A DNA stretch of 64,000 bases from Rhizobiales bacterium CCH3-A5 (GCA_001556025.1 LSIB01000081.1:46953-110952), one strand, 5' to 3'; shown: positions 1-9,660, numbered from the stretch's first letter. Notes: generated by a model from the letters alone, not told the origin. Numbers and translations: made by a program.

Positions 1-1755
1 CGCGGCTATGTGCTGCGCCGGATCATGCGGCGCGGCATGCGCCACGCCCAGCTGCTCGGCGCGAAGGATCCGCTGCTGCACCGTCTCGTGCCGGTGCTGA
101 CCCGCGAGATGGGCCAGGCGTATCCGGAGCTGCTGCGGGCGCAGGCGCTGATCGAGGAGACGCTGAAGCTGGAGGAGACGCGTTTTCGGACCACGCTGGC
201 GCGCGGGCTCTCGCTGCTCGACGATGCCTCGCGCGATCTGACCTCCGGCCAGAGCCTCAAGGGCGAGGTCGCCTTCACGCTCTACGATACCTATGGCTTC
301 CCACTCGACCTGACGCAGGACGCGCTGCGGGCCCGCGGGGTCTCGGTCGACACCGCCGGATTCGATACGGCGATGCAGCAGCAAAAGGCCAAGGCGCGGG
401 CCGCCTGGTCCGGCACGGGGGAGGCCGCGACCGAAAAGCTCTGGTTCCCGCTGCGCGACAAGGTCGGCGCCAGCGAATTCCTCGGCTACGATACCGAGAC
501 GGCCGAGGGCGTGATCACCGCGCTGATCCGCGACAATGCCGAGGTCGAGACGCTGAATGCCGGCGAGCGCGGCTTCGTCATCGTCAACCAGACGCCGTTC
601 TATGGCGAGTCGGGCGGCCAGCTCGGCGACACAGGCCTCATCAGGGCGGCTGGTGCGCTGGCCGAGGTCGGCGATGTGCAGAAGAAGCTCGGCGACGTTT
701 TCGCACATGCCATCACGGTCAAGGAGGGGTCGCTCAAGCGCGGCCAGCCGGTCGAACTGGTCGTTGATCACGCCCGCCGCTCGGCCATCCGCGCCAACCA
801 TTCGGCGACGCATCTGCTGCACGAGGCGTTGCGGCTCGTGCTTGGCGACCATGTCGCGCAGAAGGGCTCGCTGGTCTCGCCCGAGCGGCTGCGCTTCGAT
901 TTCTCGCATCCCAAGCCGATTTCGGACGAGGAACTCGCCCGCGTCGAGGACATCGCCAACGCGATCGTGCTGCGCAACGAGCCGGTGACGACGCGGCTGA
1001 TGAGCGTCGACGACGCCATCGCCTCGGGGGCGCGCGCTTTGTTCGGCGAGAAGTACGGCGATGAGGTTCGAGTCGTAGCAATGGGCACGCGCGAGGAGGA
1101 CGGAAAGGCTTTCTCGATCGAGCTTTGCGGCGGCACGCATGCCAGCCGCACTGGCGATATCGGCCTCGTCAGCGTGGTGGCCGAGAGCGCCGTGGCGGCG
1201 GGCGTGCGTCGGCTGGAAGCGATGACGGGCGCGGCTGCGCGGCGTGAACTCAACACGGCGAACCGCCGCCTCGACAGCCTCGCCGGCCTGCTCAAGGTTC
1301 CGGCGGGTGAGGCCGAGGCGCGGCTGGCTGCGCTGATCGAGGAGCGCCGCAAGCTCGACCGGGAGCTGACCGAGGCGCGCAAGAAGCTCGCCATGGGTGG
1401 GGGCGGCGCATCGGAAGACCCTGTGCGGGAGATCGCCGGTGTGAAGCTGCTGGCGCGCGCGGTCACAGGCGTCGAGATGAAGGATCTGAAGAGCCTGGTC
1501 GATGAGGCCAAGGCGCGGATCGGCTCCGGCGTCGCCGCGATCGTCGGCGTCACCGACGACGGCAAGGCTGGCGTGGTGGTCGGCGTGACGCCGGACATGG
1601 TTGAGCGCTTCGACGCGGTGGCTCTGGTCCGCGCCGCCTCCGAGCAGCTCGGCGGCAAGGGCGGCGGCGGGCGGCGCGATATGGCGCAGGCCGGCGGCCC
1701 CGATGGAGAGAAGGCGCAAGCCGCGTTGAACGCCGTCGCCGCGGCGATGGGCTGA
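1..1755 (+). CDS. alaS: Alanyl-tRNA synthetase, C-terminal part (5' end outside window)
   Basis: Charges tRNA-Ala with alanine in the cytoplasm. The reading frame is open from base 1 ([12 protein letters not shown], the conserved end of the class II catalytic core), so the start and most of the aminoacylation domain lie upstream. The visible part contains the tRNA-recognition region and the editing domain. The editing zinc motif is seen as HSATH (His codons at 799 and 811) followed by CGGTH near 1123-1140. A coiled-coil segment with many Lys/Glu/Arg follows, then the glycine-rich C-Ala domain ([16 protein letters not shown] near the end). Stop is TGA at 1753. The channel gene begins three bases later, which suggests co-transcription. 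Family assignment is very secure. Confidence 0.97.
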   Translation, partial: RGYVLRRIMRRGMRHAQLLGAKDPLLHRLVPVLTREMGQAYPELLRAQALIEETLKLEETRFRTTLARGLSLLDDASRDLTSGQSLKGEVAFTLYDTYGFPLDLTQDALRARGVSVDTAGFDTAMQQQKAKARAAWSGTGEAATEKLWFPLRDKVGASEFLGYDTETAEGVITALIRDNAEVETLNAGERGFVIVNQTPFYGESGGQLGDTGLIRAAGALAEVGDVQKKLGDVFAHAITVKEGSLKRGQPVELVVDHARRSAIRANHSATHLLHEALRLVLGDHVAQKGSLVSPERLRFDFSHPKPISDEELARVEDIANAIVLRNEPVTTRLMSVDDAIASGARALFGEKYGDEVRVVAMGTREEDGKAFSIELCGGTHASRTGDIGLVSVVAESAVAAGVRRLEAMTGAAARRELNTANRRLDSLAGLLKVPAGEAEARLAALIEERRKLDRELTEARKKLAMGGGGASEDPVREIAGVKLLARAVTGVEMKDLKSLVDEAKARIGSGVAAIVGVTDDGKAGVVVGVTPDMVERFDAVALVRAASEQLGGKGGGGRRDMAQAGGPDGEKAQAALNAVAAAMG

Positions 1756-1758
1756 TCC

Positions 1759-2925
1759 GTGATGGCCGCCTCCATACCCCTGGCGGTGTGGCGGCGGCGG
1801 GTTCATCTCTGGCTCGATCATGGCGCGGGCGACGATCTCGTCGCGCTTCTGCTGCATCGCGGCCTCGTCCTGCTGATCTGCGCCAATGTTGCCGCGATCG
1901 TGCTGGAATCGGTGCCGTCGCTGGAGCAGCGCTACGGGCCCGGCTTCAAGCTCCTGGAGGCGGTTTCGCTCGCGGTTTTCGCTGTCGAATATATCGTCAG
2001 GCTCTGGACCGCGCCGGAGCATGCGCGCTACCGGGCGCTGCCTCCTGGCCGGGCGCGTCTTGCCTATGCCGTCTCCTGGCCGGCGATCATCGATCTGCTT
2101 GCCACGCTGCCGCTGCTCGTTGGCCTGCTTGGCTTCGGCGAGTTGAAGGTGCTGCTGCTGCTCAGGTTGCTCCGCTTCTTCAAGCTCGGGCGCTATTCGC
2201 CGGGCATGGCCTCGCTGGGCGCCGCGCTGGTCGCCGAGCGCAAGGCCTTGTTCGCCTGCTTCGTCATCCTGATGGGGGTGATGCTGATGGCGGCGAGCGC
2301 GATGCATCTGGTCGAGCACGAGGCTCAGCCCGACAAGTTCGGCACCATCCCCGATGCGATGTGGTGGGCGATCATCACGCTGACCACGGTCGGCTATAGA
2401 GACGTCTTTCCCACGACCGCGCCGGGCAAGGCGGTCGCGGCGGTCACAGCCGTGCTGGGCCTCGTCATGTTGGCTCTGCCCGTCGGCATCGTCGCGACGG
2501 CCTTCGCGCAGGAGATCCATCGGCGCGAGTTCGTGGTGACATGGAGCATGATCGCGCGCGTGCCGCTGTTTGGCGGGCTCGACGCCTCCGAGATCGCCGA
2601 GGTGATGCAGTTTTTGCGTGCGAAGACGGTGCGCAACGGCACGGTCGTGATGCAGCCGAGCGAACCCGGTCAGGCGCTTTATTTCATCGCCAGCGGCGAG
2701 GTCGAGGTGGGGCTCGCGGAGGGGGCCAAAAAGCTCGACGAAGGTCATTTCTTCGGCGAGGTCAGGCTCGACGAACTTTGCGTGGCGAGCCATTCGCCGT
2801 GTCCGCATTCGGCGGTGGCGACCGCGCCGAGCAAATTGCTGGTGCTCGATCCGATCGATTTCCGCGCGCTCGCCTCGCGGAATCCCAAGCTGGCGGCGCG
2901 CATCCGGGCGCTGGCGCAGGGATGA
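1759..2925 (+). CDS. Six-TM potassium channel with C-terminal cyclic-nucleotide-binding-like domain (MlotiK1 type)
   Basis: A 388-residue inner-membrane ion channel. The first ~240 residues hold hydrophobic segments S1-S6, with a short arginine-bearing S4 (LLLLRLLRFFKLGR). The pore is AMWWAIITLTTVGYRD, followed by S6. A C-linker (VTWSMIARVPLFGGLD) leads into a cNMP-binding beta-roll, residues ~270-380. Order and length match MlotiK1-like channels. Two features are odd. The selectivity filter reads TVGYRD instead of TVGYGD, because codon 2398-2400 is AGA (Arg214). The phosphate-binding cassette after FFGE is longer than usual and lacks the typical PRSA motif (it reads CPHSA). Ion selectivity and ligand binding are therefore uncertain. 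It directly follows alaS, and its stop overlaps the next start (ATGA). Confidence 0.85.
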   Translation: MMAASIPLAVWRRRVHLWLDHGAGDDLVALLLHRGLVLLICANVAAIVLESVPSLEQRYGPGFKLLEAVSLAVFAVEYIVRLWTAPEHARYRALPPGRARLAYAVSWPAIIDLLATLPLLVGLLGFGELKVLLLLRLLRFFKLGRYSPGMASLGAALVAERKALFACFVILMGVMLMAASAMHLVEHEAQPDKFGTIPDAMWWAIITLTTVGYRDVFPTTAPGKAVAAVTAVLGLVMLALPVGIVATAFAQEIHRREFVVTWSMIARVPLFGGLDASEIAEVMQFLRAKTVRNGTVVMQPSEPGQALYFIASGEVEVGLAEGAKKLDEGHFFGEVRLDELCVASHSPCPHSAVATAPSKLLVLDPIDFRALASRNPKLAARIRALAQG

Positions 2926-3539
2926 TCGCGCGGCGCGTTCTTGTGCTCGCAACCCTGCTCGTGGCGGCCGGAGCAGTGGCGCAGCCGCGTCCCGCGCCGC
3001 AGGCAGGGCCGTCGCTCTCCGCCTCGCTTAGCGTGATGGCGGGCTCTGTGCTCAGTGTGTCGCTGCTGCATGCGCCGGCAGGCGCGAGGGTCGCAATCGC
3101 GCGGCCGGGCGATCCCGCGACTTCGGCGATCGTCGTCGTCGAACCCAGAGCGGGGCAGGCCAGCCTCCCCGTTCCCGGGGTGGCTGGCGCTTACGAATTG
3201 CGGCTCGCGGCGGGCCGCAGCGATGCGCCCGAGATCCTGTTGCGTCAACCGCTGGCAACGACCGAGCCGAGCGCCACGTTGTCGGCTCCCGCGCGCATCA
3301 GGCGCGGCGCGAGCTTCCCTGCGCGCGGGATCGGCCCCAATGGCGTGCAGGATCGCGTCGTGCTGGTGTCGCCCCATGCTCCGCCCGAGGCGATGGGGCC
3401 GGTCTTCTTCCCCATCGAGAATGTCGAGGCGGTGCTGGAGGCGCCGGAACAGGCAGGGGCCTATGAGCTGCGCTATGTGATGGACGCGCCGGTCAGCGGG
3501 GTGCGCGTGCTGGCGCACAGGGCCGTCATCGTCGAATAG
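2922..3539 (+). CDS. Secreted protein with two beta-sandwich-like repeats, unknown function
   Basis: A 205-residue protein. The ATG at 2922 overlaps the channel stop, implying translational coupling. Residues 1-20 form a signal peptide (MIARRVLVLATLLVAAGAVA, cleaved before QPRP). The mature part contains two similar units, each ending in AGAYELR (around residues 88-94 and 180-186), as expected of Ig-like or bacterial surface beta-sandwich domains. No catalytic motif is evident. A periplasmic location is inferred from the signal sequence. I do not recognise a named family. Its coupling to the channel gene suggests a linked role, but nothing in the sequence shows what it does. Confidence 0.8.
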   Translation: MIARRVLVLATLLVAAGAVAQPRPAPQAGPSLSASLSVMAGSVLSVSLLHAPAGARVAIARPGDPATSAIVVVEPRAGQASLPVPGVAGAYELRLAAGRSDAPEILLRQPLATTEPSATLSAPARIRRGASFPARGIGPNGVQDRVVLVSPHAPPEAMGPVFFPIENVEAVLEAPEQAGAYELRYVMDAPVSGVRVLAHRAVIVE

Positions 3540-3552
3540 GCTTGCGTGGCCT

Positions 3553-6111
3553 TTAGGCCATCGCCGCCTTCACCGTCTCCATGAGCTGCTTCATGGTGAA
3601 GGGTTTCGGCAGGAAGTGGAAATCCTCGCCCTCGGGCAGGTTCTTGCGGAAGGCCTCTTCCGCGTAACCGGAGACGAAGACGACCTTGGTAGCGGGGTTG
3701 CGCTGGCGCAATTCGCCGAGCAGCGTCGGGCCGTCCATTTCTGGCATTACCACGTCGGAGACGACGAGGTCGATCTTGCCGTTCTGTTGCAGGAAGATGT
3801 CGAGCGCCTCGACGCCGGACGCCGCTTCATGAACCGTGTAGCCGCGCGAGACCAGCATGCGGGCGTTGAGCGCGCGCACCGCGTCTTCGTCCTCCACCAG
3901 CAGGATGACGCCTGCGCCGGTATGGTCGGCGGCGAGTTTCTTCGGCGCCTCCTTGGCAGCGCGCTCGGCCGCGATGTCCTCTTCCGTCGGGGTGTAGCGC
4001 GGCAGGAAGATCAGGAAGGTCGTGCCCTGGCCGACGACGGATTCGCAGAAGACGAAGCCGCCGGTCTGCTTGACGATGCCGTAGACCATGGAAAGGCCGA
4101 GCCCCGTGCCCTTGCCGACCTCTTTGGTGGTGAAGAAGGGCTCGAAGATCTTGTTGAGATGCTCGGGCGAGATGCCGGTGCCGCTGTCGGCGATCTCCAG
4201 CAGGACATAATCGTCCGGCGGCAGGGCCTGCTGGCCGAAGCTCGCGCAGTCGCCAGCCTCGACGTTCTGCGTGCGGACCGAGAGCTTGCCGCCATTGGGC
4301 ATGGCGTCCCGGGCGTTGACGGCGAGATTGACGATGACCTGTTCGAGCTGGCCGAGATCGGCCTTGACCGGCCACAGATCGCGGCCCTGCCGGACATCAA
4401 GCGTCACCTTGTCGGCGACGACGCGCTTCAGCATCAGCGAGAGGTCCGACAGCACGTCGCCGAGTTCGAGCACCTGCGGGCGCAGCGTCTGGCGGCGCGA
4501 GAAGGCGAGCAACTGCCTGACCAGCGCGGCGGCGCGGTAGGCGTTCTGCTTGATTTGCATGATGTCGGGGAAGGACGGGTCGGTCGGCCGGTGGCTGGCG
4601 AGCAGAAACTCCGACGCGTTGATGATGACCTGCAGCACGTTGTTGAAGTCGTGCGCGATGCCGCCCGCGAGCTGGCCGACGGCCTGCATCTTGCCGGCCT
4701 GGTCCATATTGTCCTTGAGCTTTCGCTCGTCGGTGGTCTCCAGCGCGTAGATGATGGCGCGCTCGCCGTCGCCATCCTCACTGGCCGCGACGGGGGCGAT
4801 GTAGAGCCTGGCCGAGCGGCCGTCCTCCCCTGACAGGGTGACGTCGAGCGGGGCGGTGTCCGTGCCGCTCTCCATGGCGCTGGTCAGAGCCCGGTCGAGC
4901 GCGCCGCCGCCTGGCAGGACGAGTTCCTGGATCGTCGCGGGCTGCTGGGTTCCCTGCGTCAGCCGGGTGAAGGCCGCGTTGGAGCGCAGGATCGCGCCGG
5001 CCTTGTCGACGGTCGCGATCGCCATCGGCGTCGAATGGAAGAAGCGCGCGAAGCGCACCTCGGCGTCGCTGCCGCGATCGACCCCCGCCTCGCCCGCCGT
5101 GCGGTTCAGGACAAGTGTGCGCGAGGGGCCGGCGCGGCCGTCGCTGCCGAAGGCGACCTGATGGTGCAGCCGCACCGGCAGGGGCTGGCCGTTGCGGCGC
5201 TTGAGATCGACGTCGAGCACCTCGATGCGGACATCGCCGGGCTGGCCGCGAATGGCCTGTACGAGGGCGGCTGCATTCGGCGTCGCGATGTCGTGGAGGT
5301 TGAGGCCGCCGGAGCCGAAGCGGGCGAGGTCGAAATCGAGCCAGCCCGAGAGCGTCGCGTTGAAATAGGACACCTCGCCATCGGCGTCGATCGAGAGGAA
5401 GCCGGCCGGCGCATGGTCGAGATAGTCGATCGCGTGCTGGAGTTCCTGGAAGGCGTTTTCCTGGCGCTCGCGCTCGGGCGTCACGTCCGCGACGCTCCAG
5501 AGCAGGGCCGGGCGGCCGTCGCGCTTCAGCCCCGATACGCGCACGCGATACCAGCCGACGCCGCCGCGCCCGCTCAGCGCCGGCTCCAGCCGGATCTCCT
5601 CGACCAGCCGGCGCTGCTCGCGCGAGGCGGTTGCGAGCCGGTAGATCGCCTCGGAGACCTCGGCGCGGCCGGTGAACAGGCGCTCGACCGGGCGGATGTC
5701 GCTCGCGCCGCGCGCGCCGGCGAGCGTCAGATAGGCCTCGTTGGCGTAGACGATGCGGTTCTCGCCCTCGGTCACGACGATGCCGTCCTCGGCGGTGTCG
5801 ACGATCGCCTTGGTCAGGTCGTTGCGGGCGGCGCGGCCCGAGAACTGGATCAGCCCGATCGCGAAGGCGAACAGCCCGAACACGCCGATGACGGAGAGCA
5901 GCGCAAGCAGCCCGAGGATCAGCGGCTGCGCCCATTCATTGGCGATGAAGCCGAGCGCGATCGCGGCGCCGACCAGCAGCCCCGCCACGAGCAGGATGAC
6001 GCCGACATGGCCGGGTTTGTCCGAGCGATCGATCGCGGTGGTCACTGTCGCTCCGCTCATTGCGGTCTGGTCCGTTTCCATGCGGTCGCGCGCCGGCCGT
6101 CGGGGCCGCAT
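3553..6111 (-). CDS. cckA: Hybrid sensor histidine kinase/response regulator CckA
   Basis: A membrane-bound kinase-phosphatase that feeds phosphate through ChpT to the cell-cycle and motility regulator CtrA (and CpdR) in alphaproteobacteria. Two membrane segments near residues 35-90 are followed by PAS-type sensor regions. The dimerisation/phosphoacceptor box [13 protein letters not shown] has His487. The HATPase domain shows [14 protein letters not shown] and [16 protein letters not shown]-terminal receiver has [12 protein letters not shown] with the phospho-acceptor Asp786. The length (852) and the H-box are characteristic of CckA. The start is uncertain: in-frame ATGs also occur at 6081 and 6060. 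It lies 25 bp downstream of flhB as the last gene of the flgB operon. Confidence 0.93.
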   Translation of the reverse strand: MRPRRPARDRMETDQTAMSGATVTTAIDRSDKPGHVGVILLVAGLLVGAAIALGFIANEWAQPLILGLLALLSVIGVFGLFAFAIGLIQFSGRAARNDLTKAIVDTAEDGIVVTEGENRIVYANEAYLTLAGARGASDIRPVERLFTGRAEVSEAIYRLATASREQRRLVEEIRLEPALSGRGGVGWYRVRVSGLKRDGRPALLWSVADVTPERERQENAFQELQHAIDYLDHAPAGFLSIDADGEVSYFNATLSGWLDFDLARFGSGGLNLHDIATPNAAALVQAIRGQPGDVRIEVLDVDLKRRNGQPLPVRLHHQVAFGSDGRAGPSRTLVLNRTAGEAGVDRGSDAEVRFARFFHSTPMAIATVDKAGAILRSNAAFTRLTQGTQQPATIQELVLPGGGALDRALTSAMESGTDTAPLDVTLSGEDGRSARLYIAPVAASEDGDGERAIIYALETTDERKLKDNMDQAGKMQAVGQLAGGIAHDFNNVLQVIINASEFLLASHRPTDPSFPDIMQIKQNAYRAAALVRQLLAFSRRQTLRPQVLELGDVLSDLSLMLKRVVADKVTLDVRQGRDLWPVKADLGQLEQVIVNLAVNARDAMPNGGKLSVRTQNVEAGDCASFGQQALPPDDYVLLEIADSGTGISPEHLNKIFEPFFTTKEVGKGTGLGLSMVYGIVKQTGGFVFCESVVGQGTTFLIFLPRYTPTEEDIAAERAAKEAPKKLAADHTGAGVILLVEDEDAVRALNARMLVSRGYTVHEAASGVEALDIFLQQNGKIDLVVSDVVMPEMDGPTLLGELRQRNPATKVVFVSGYAEEAFRKNLPEGEDFHFLPKPFTMKQLMETVKAAMA

Positions 6112-6136
6112 GCGGACGCGATATCCGACATGCGAG

Positions 6137-7204
6137 TTAGGCGCGGCGGCCCTTGAGGCGCAAGACGTATCCGATCACTTCCGCGACCGCCTTGTAGTGT
6201 TCGACAGGAATTTCGTCGTCGATCTCGACGCTGGCGTAGAGCGCGCGCGCCAGCGGCACGTTCTCGACGATGGGCACGCGGTGCTCGCCGGCCACTTCCC
6301 TGATCTTCAGCGCCACCGCATCGACGCCCTTGGCGAGGCAGAGCGGGGCGGCCATGCCGGGCTCGTATTGAAGGGCCACCGCATAATGGGTCGGGTTGGT
6401 CACGATTACGGTCGCCTTGGGGACATTGGCCATCATGCGCTTGCGGACGCGCTGGGCGCGGAGCTGGCGCAGCTTGGCCTTGACCTCGGGATTGCCCTCC
6501 GAGTTCTTGTACTCGTCCTTGAGCTCCTGCTTGGTCATCTTCTGGCGCTGGTGCCAGGAGTAGCGCTGGTAGCCGAAATCGCCGATCGCGACGATCGCGA
6601 AGAGGGCGAGCGCGCTGGCCAGGAGCTTGATCGTCAGCGCCAGCGTCGCGGGCAGGATCGCCTGCACATTCATCTGGGCGAAGGCCTCGAGCCGGTCATG
6701 CTCGTTCCAGAGCGTGATCCAGAGAACGACGCCGACGAGCCCGGTCTTGGCCAGGCCCTTGGCGAAGTTGACCCAGGCCTCCTTGCCGAAGATGCGCTTG
6801 GCCCCGGCCATGGGCGAGATGCGGCTGAACTTCGGCGTCATCGGCTCGAAGGTCCAGAGCGGCTTGTGCTGGATCAGCGCGCCGGCGAGACCGGCGCAGA
6901 GGATGAAGCCGAAGGGCAGGCCGAGCGCCATGAAGCCGGTGACGATGCCCTTCTGGGTCACGGCGGTGAAGCCCGCCGCGTCGGCCGGCACCTGATGGGC
7001 GTTCATCAGGAAGGAGCGCAACGAGAGCGCCGCCTCCCGGGTCGACCAGCCGGCCGCGACCAGCAGCGACAGTGTCAGGCCGCAGAGCACGAAGAAGGTG
7101 CCGATCTCCTGCGATTTGGCGACATCGCCCTTCTCGATCGCCTGGTCCAGCTTTCGCTGCGTCGGTTCTTCTGTTCTGTCTTCCTTGTCGGCTTCCTCTG
7201 ACAT
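6137..7204 (-). CDS. flhB: Flagellar type III secretion switch protein FlhB
   Basis: A 355-residue inner-membrane component of the flagellar export gate that switches substrate specificity from hook to filament. The N-terminus MSEEADKEDRTEEPTQRK is diagnostic. Four hydrophobic segments follow. The cytoplasmic domain carries the autocleavage motif NPTH at residues 270-273 (TVIVTNPTHYAVAL). The next part (APLCLAKGVDAVALKIREVA) is the conserved FlhB C-terminal core. It is placed 7 bp after fliR, in the order flgB-flgC-fliE-fliQ-fliR-flhB-cckA. Nothing unusual is seen. Confidence 0.97.
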   Translation of the reverse strand: MSEEADKEDRTEEPTQRKLDQAIEKGDVAKSQEIGTFFVLCGLTLSLLVAAGWSTREAALSLRSFLMNAHQVPADAAGFTAVTQKGIVTGFMALGLPFGFILCAGLAGALIQHKPLWTFEPMTPKFSRISPMAGAKRIFGKEAWVNFAKGLAKTGLVGVVLWITLWNEHDRLEAFAQMNVQAILPATLALTIKLLASALALFAIVAIGDFGYQRYSWHQRQKMTKQELKDEYKNSEGNPEVKAKLRQLRAQRVRKRMMANVPKATVIVTNPTHYAVALQYEPGMAAPLCLAKGVDAVALKIREVAGEHRVPIVENVPLARALYASVEIDDEIPVEHYKAVAEVIGYVLRLKGRRA

Positions 7205-7211
7205 CGCCGCC

Positions 7212-7976
7212 TCAGCCGCCTGTCAGCTGGCGCAGGAAGCCGCCGAGATTGTCGAGGAAGACGCTCATCATCACGCCGATAACGGCGAGCAGGACCAGCA
7301 TGCCGCCGAGGATCGAGGCCGGGATGGCGAGGAAGAAGACCTGAAGCTGAGGCATCATCCGCGCGAGCACGCCGAGCCCGATGTTGAAGAGCAGTCCGAA
7401 GACGACGAAGGGCGCGGCGATCTGCACGGCCAGCGCGAACCCTTGCGTCACGGCGCGGATCGCCAGTTGCACCATGTCGCTCATCTCCGGCAGGCCGCCC
7501 GGCGGCAGCATCCGGTAGCTCTCATGCATCGCCGCGATCGAGACATGGTGCAGGTCCGAGGCCAGGATCAGCGTGATGCCGAGCATGGTCAGCAGGTTGC
7601 CGATGGAGGGGTTCTGCAGCCCTCCCGTCGGATCGACCGTCATGGCGAAGCCAAGCCCCATTGTCTGCGCGACGATGACGCCGGCCGTCTGCAGCGACGC
7701 CATCAGCATGCGCACGCAGACGCCGATCGAGAGCCCGATCAGGATTTCGCTGATCAGCAGCGAGACGAGGCCGGCCGTCTCCGTCGGCAGCGTGATCAGC
7801 GGACGCGCCATCGGCGTGATCATCAGCGCGATGAAGAAGGCGAGCGAAAGCCGCCCGCGCGACATGATGAAGCGTTCGCCGATGCCCGGCATCAGCATGA
7901 CCAGCGTCCCGATGCGCGCGAAGACGAGCACGAAGACCGTGCTGATCTCGGGCAGCAGGGGGATCTGGATCTGCAT
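7212..7976 (-). CDS. fliR: Flagellar export gate protein FliR
   Basis: A 254-residue polytopic membrane protein of the flagellar export gate (FliP-FliQ-FliR core). I chose the ATG at 7976 (MQIQIPLLPEISTVFVLVFA). The frame stays open upstream to 8060, but that extension would run over the end of fliQ and has no family-like sequence. Motifs typical of FliR include ARIGTLVMLMPGIGERF, LISEILIGLSIG and QTMGLGFAMTVDPTGG. It sits between fliQ and flhB, as in most flagellar operons, and is probably co-transcribed with them. Confidence 0.95.
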   Translation of the reverse strand: MQIQIPLLPEISTVFVLVFARIGTLVMLMPGIGERFIMSRGRLSLAFFIALMITPMARPLITLPTETAGLVSLLISEILIGLSIGVCVRMLMASLQTAGVIVAQTMGLGFAMTVDPTGGLQNPSIGNLLTMLGITLILASDLHHVSIAAMHESYRMLPPGGLPEMSDMVQLAIRAVTQGFALAVQIAAPFVVFGLLFNIGLGVLARMMPQLQVFFLAIPASILGGMLVLLAVIGVMMSVFLDNLGGFLRQLTGG

Positions 7977-8056
7977 CCGGTCGCACCGACCTTCCCGCCA
8001 GCCTGTCTCCGGCCGGCCGCCGCCCATGCAAAGGGCCAGGCGTGGCGGCGCGGGGA

Positions 8057-8323
8057 TCATTCGCCCGTGGCGATTCGGACGGCGATCCGTCCCATATAAC
8101 CCGCCAGCGCGTCTCCCATGAACGGCAGAAACAGCATCAGCGCCGCGAAGGTGGCCAGAATCTTCGGGACATAGACCAGCGTCTGCTCCTGGATCTGCGT
8201 CAGCGCCTGGATCAGCGAGACGACGAGGCCGACCGCCAGCGCCACGATCATCAGCGGGCCGCCCGCCTTGAGGAAGACGACGATGCCGTCGCGGGCGACG
8301 TCTAGGATGGCTCCGGAGGTCAT
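8057..8323 (-). CDS. fliQ: Flagellar export gate protein FliQ
   Basis: An 88-residue protein with two transmembrane helices (GGPLMIVALAVGLVVSLIQA and ILATFAALMLFLPFM), the size and layout of FliQ. Family motifs include SLIQALTQIQEQTL and VPKI. It forms part of the FliPQR gate embedded in the MS ring. fliE lies upstream and fliR downstream, about 80 bp after its stop. No anomalies are seen. Confidence 0.95.
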   Translation of the reverse strand: MTSGAILDVARDGIVVFLKAGGPLMIVALAVGLVVSLIQALTQIQEQTLVYVPKILATFAALMLFLPFMGDALAGYMGRIAVRIATGE

Positions 8324-8395
8324 GATCTGGTGTCCGATGGCGGCAGGCGGGCAGGGGAATGCGTCGGCGTCAGGCCTGAAAGCGGCGGAGAAGCG

Positions 8396-8719
8396 TCACA
8401 CCTGCATCCGCATGATTTCCTCATAGGCCGCGATGACGCGGTCGCGCACGGCGACCAGCGTCTCGATGGCGGCCTCGCTCTCGGCCACCGCGGTGACGAC
8501 ATCGACGACATCGGCGCGGCCTGCGGCGACATTGGCGGTCTGCGCGTCGGCCTTTCGGCCGGCGTCGGCGGTCGCCTCCAGCGCCTTCCCGACCATCGCC
8601 TGGAAATCGACGCCGCCTGCGCCCATGCCCGCCGAGAGCGGCTTCTTCATCAGACTGCCCGCGCCCATCCCCTGGATCGAGGCGTAGGCGCCGGCGGCGG
8701 CGAAGCTGGGAATGGCCAT
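8396..8719 (-). CDS. fliE: Flagellar hook-basal body complex protein FliE
   Basis: A 107-residue small rod/export-gate junction protein. The C-terminal half shows the FliE signature (DFQAMVGKALEATADAGRKA, then residues ending VAVRDRVIAAYEEIMRMQV), predicted helical. It connects the MS ring and gate to the rod proteins FlgB and FlgC, which are encoded just upstream. The product is exported through the flagellar pathway without a cleavable signal. Spacing is 28 bp after flgC and 72 bp before fliQ. Operon membership is clear from order and strand. Confidence 0.95.
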   Translation of the reverse strand: MAIPSFAAAGAYASIQGMGAGSLMKKPLSAGMGAGGVDFQAMVGKALEATADAGRKADAQTANVAAGRADVVDVVTAVAESEAAIETLVAVRDRVIAAYEEIMRMQV

Positions 8720-8747
8720 GGCGTGTCGTTCCTCTTAAGCGCCGCGC

Positions 8748-9158
8748 TCAGGCGCGCAGGATGTCGATGGTGCGCTGGAGCATGCGCCGCGAGGACGAGA
8801 TCACGTTGAGGTTGGCCTCATAGCTGCGCTGCGCCTCGCGCATGTCGGTCGCCTCGACCAGCGAATTGACATTGGGCATGCGGACATTGCCGGCGGCATC
8901 CGCCACCGGGTTGCCGGGGTCGTATTTGGCGCGGAAGGCGCTCTGGTCGCGCTGCACGCGGCCAAGGCTCACGACCTGCGCCTCCAGTTCGCGGTCGACA
9001 TGGCGCTGGAAGGTCGGGATCTTGCGGCGATAGGGCTCCGCGCCGGCGCGGTCGGGCCCCGAATCGGCGTTGGCGAGGTTTTCGGCGATGACGCGCATGC
9101 GGCCGGACTGGCTGCGCAGCCCCGATGCCGCCACCGCGATGCTCTTGAGCAGGTCCAT
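8748..9158 (-). CDS. flgC: Flagellar proximal rod protein FlgC
   Basis: A 136-residue rod protein of the flagellar axial family. It has the N-terminal SGLRSQSGRMRVIAENLANA, the usual signature for rod/hook proteins, and the C-terminal VEATDMREAQRSYEANLNVI helix that packs in the axial core. Exported without a cleaved signal peptide and assembled in the periplasm onto FlgB/FliE. It lies 16 bp downstream of flgB. Typical length for the family. Confidence 0.96.
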   Translation of the reverse strand: MDLLKSIAVAASGLRSQSGRMRVIAENLANADSGPDRAGAEPYRRKIPTFQRHVDRELEAQVVSLGRVQRDQSAFRAKYDPGNPVADAAGNVRMPNVNSLVEATDMREAQRSYEANLNVISSSRRMLQRTIDILRA

Positions 9159-9174
9159 GGTCAGCGTCCTTGCT

Positions 9175-9582
9175 TTAGCGACCTTTGCCGATCGCGATCT
9201 TCATCAGGCCGAGGCCCTTGTTGTAGAGCGAGGCGGCGAGCTGGAAGTCGCCCTGGTTCTGGGCGACCTTCATCATCTCGTCCTCGAGGTTGACGGCGTT
9301 GCCGTTGGGCGTGATCTCGAAGCGGCGCGCGCCTGTCGGATCGAAACCGCCGCGCTGGCCGCTCGGCCCCATATGGCCTGCACTGGTCTGGGCGAGCGTG
9401 ACGCCGGCCGCCGCGCCGCCGCGACGGATGTCGGGCGCTTTCAGGTCGGTGGGCCGGAAGCCCGGGCTGTCGGCATTGGCGACGTTCTCGGCCAGCACCT
9501 TCTGGCGCGACTGGTGGTAGTGCATCCGCGTCTTCAGCGCCTGCATCAGGTCGCCGCCCGTGCCCAAAGCGTTGCCGGCCAT
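9175..9582 (-). CDS. flgB: Flagellar basal-body rod protein FlgB
   Basis: A 135-residue proximal rod protein and the first gene of the leftward flagellar/cckA operon. The N-terminal motif is HQSRQKVLAENVANADSPGF, which includes the conserved NVANADTPG-like turn. The C-terminal helix is NLEDEMMKVAQNQGDFQLA. The upstream region 9583-9814 is shared with divergent fliO. It holds a GGCAA-N3-TTGCC inverted repeat at 9648 and a TTAA-N7-TTAAC box at 9671-9685 oriented toward flgB. CtrA control is therefore likely (inference). Confidence 0.96.
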   Translation of the reverse strand: MAGNALGTGGDLMQALKTRMHYHQSRQKVLAENVANADSPGFRPTDLKAPDIRRGGAAAGVTLAQTSAGHMGPSGQRGGFDPTGARRFEITPNGNAVNLEDEMMKVAQNQGDFQLAASLYNKGLGLMKIAIGKGR

Positions 9583-9647
9583 GGCCCTTGCCCCTTCATA
9601 CGCGCCGGCTGCCGTTGGAAAACGACGTTCGGCCGTGCGTCAGACTG

Positions 9648-9660
9648 GGCAAATATTGCC
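9648..9660. promoter_or_regulatory. Perfect inverted repeat GGCAA-ATA-TTGCC in the flgB/fliO intergenic region
   Basis: Five-base arms GGCAA and TTGCC are separated by three bases, and GGGC follows. It lies between the CtrA-like box and flgB. A near-identical site (GGCAA-TTT-CTGCC) occurs at 19761-19773 in the other flagellar divergent region, which suggests a shared regulator such as an FlbD-like activator. The protein that binds is inference. Confidence 0.5.

Noticed and set aside
2755..2830. Compensating frameshifts within the channel cNMP-binding cassette
   Set aside because: Other frames give only partial likeness (GEPFAVSA), and two separate indels would be needed. The frame before and after remains coherent, so an altered loop is simpler.
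5035..6156. Long plus-strand frame opposite cckA
   Set aside because: cckA has all kinase and receiver motifs. The opposite frame is Arg/Asp/Ala-rich with no domain.
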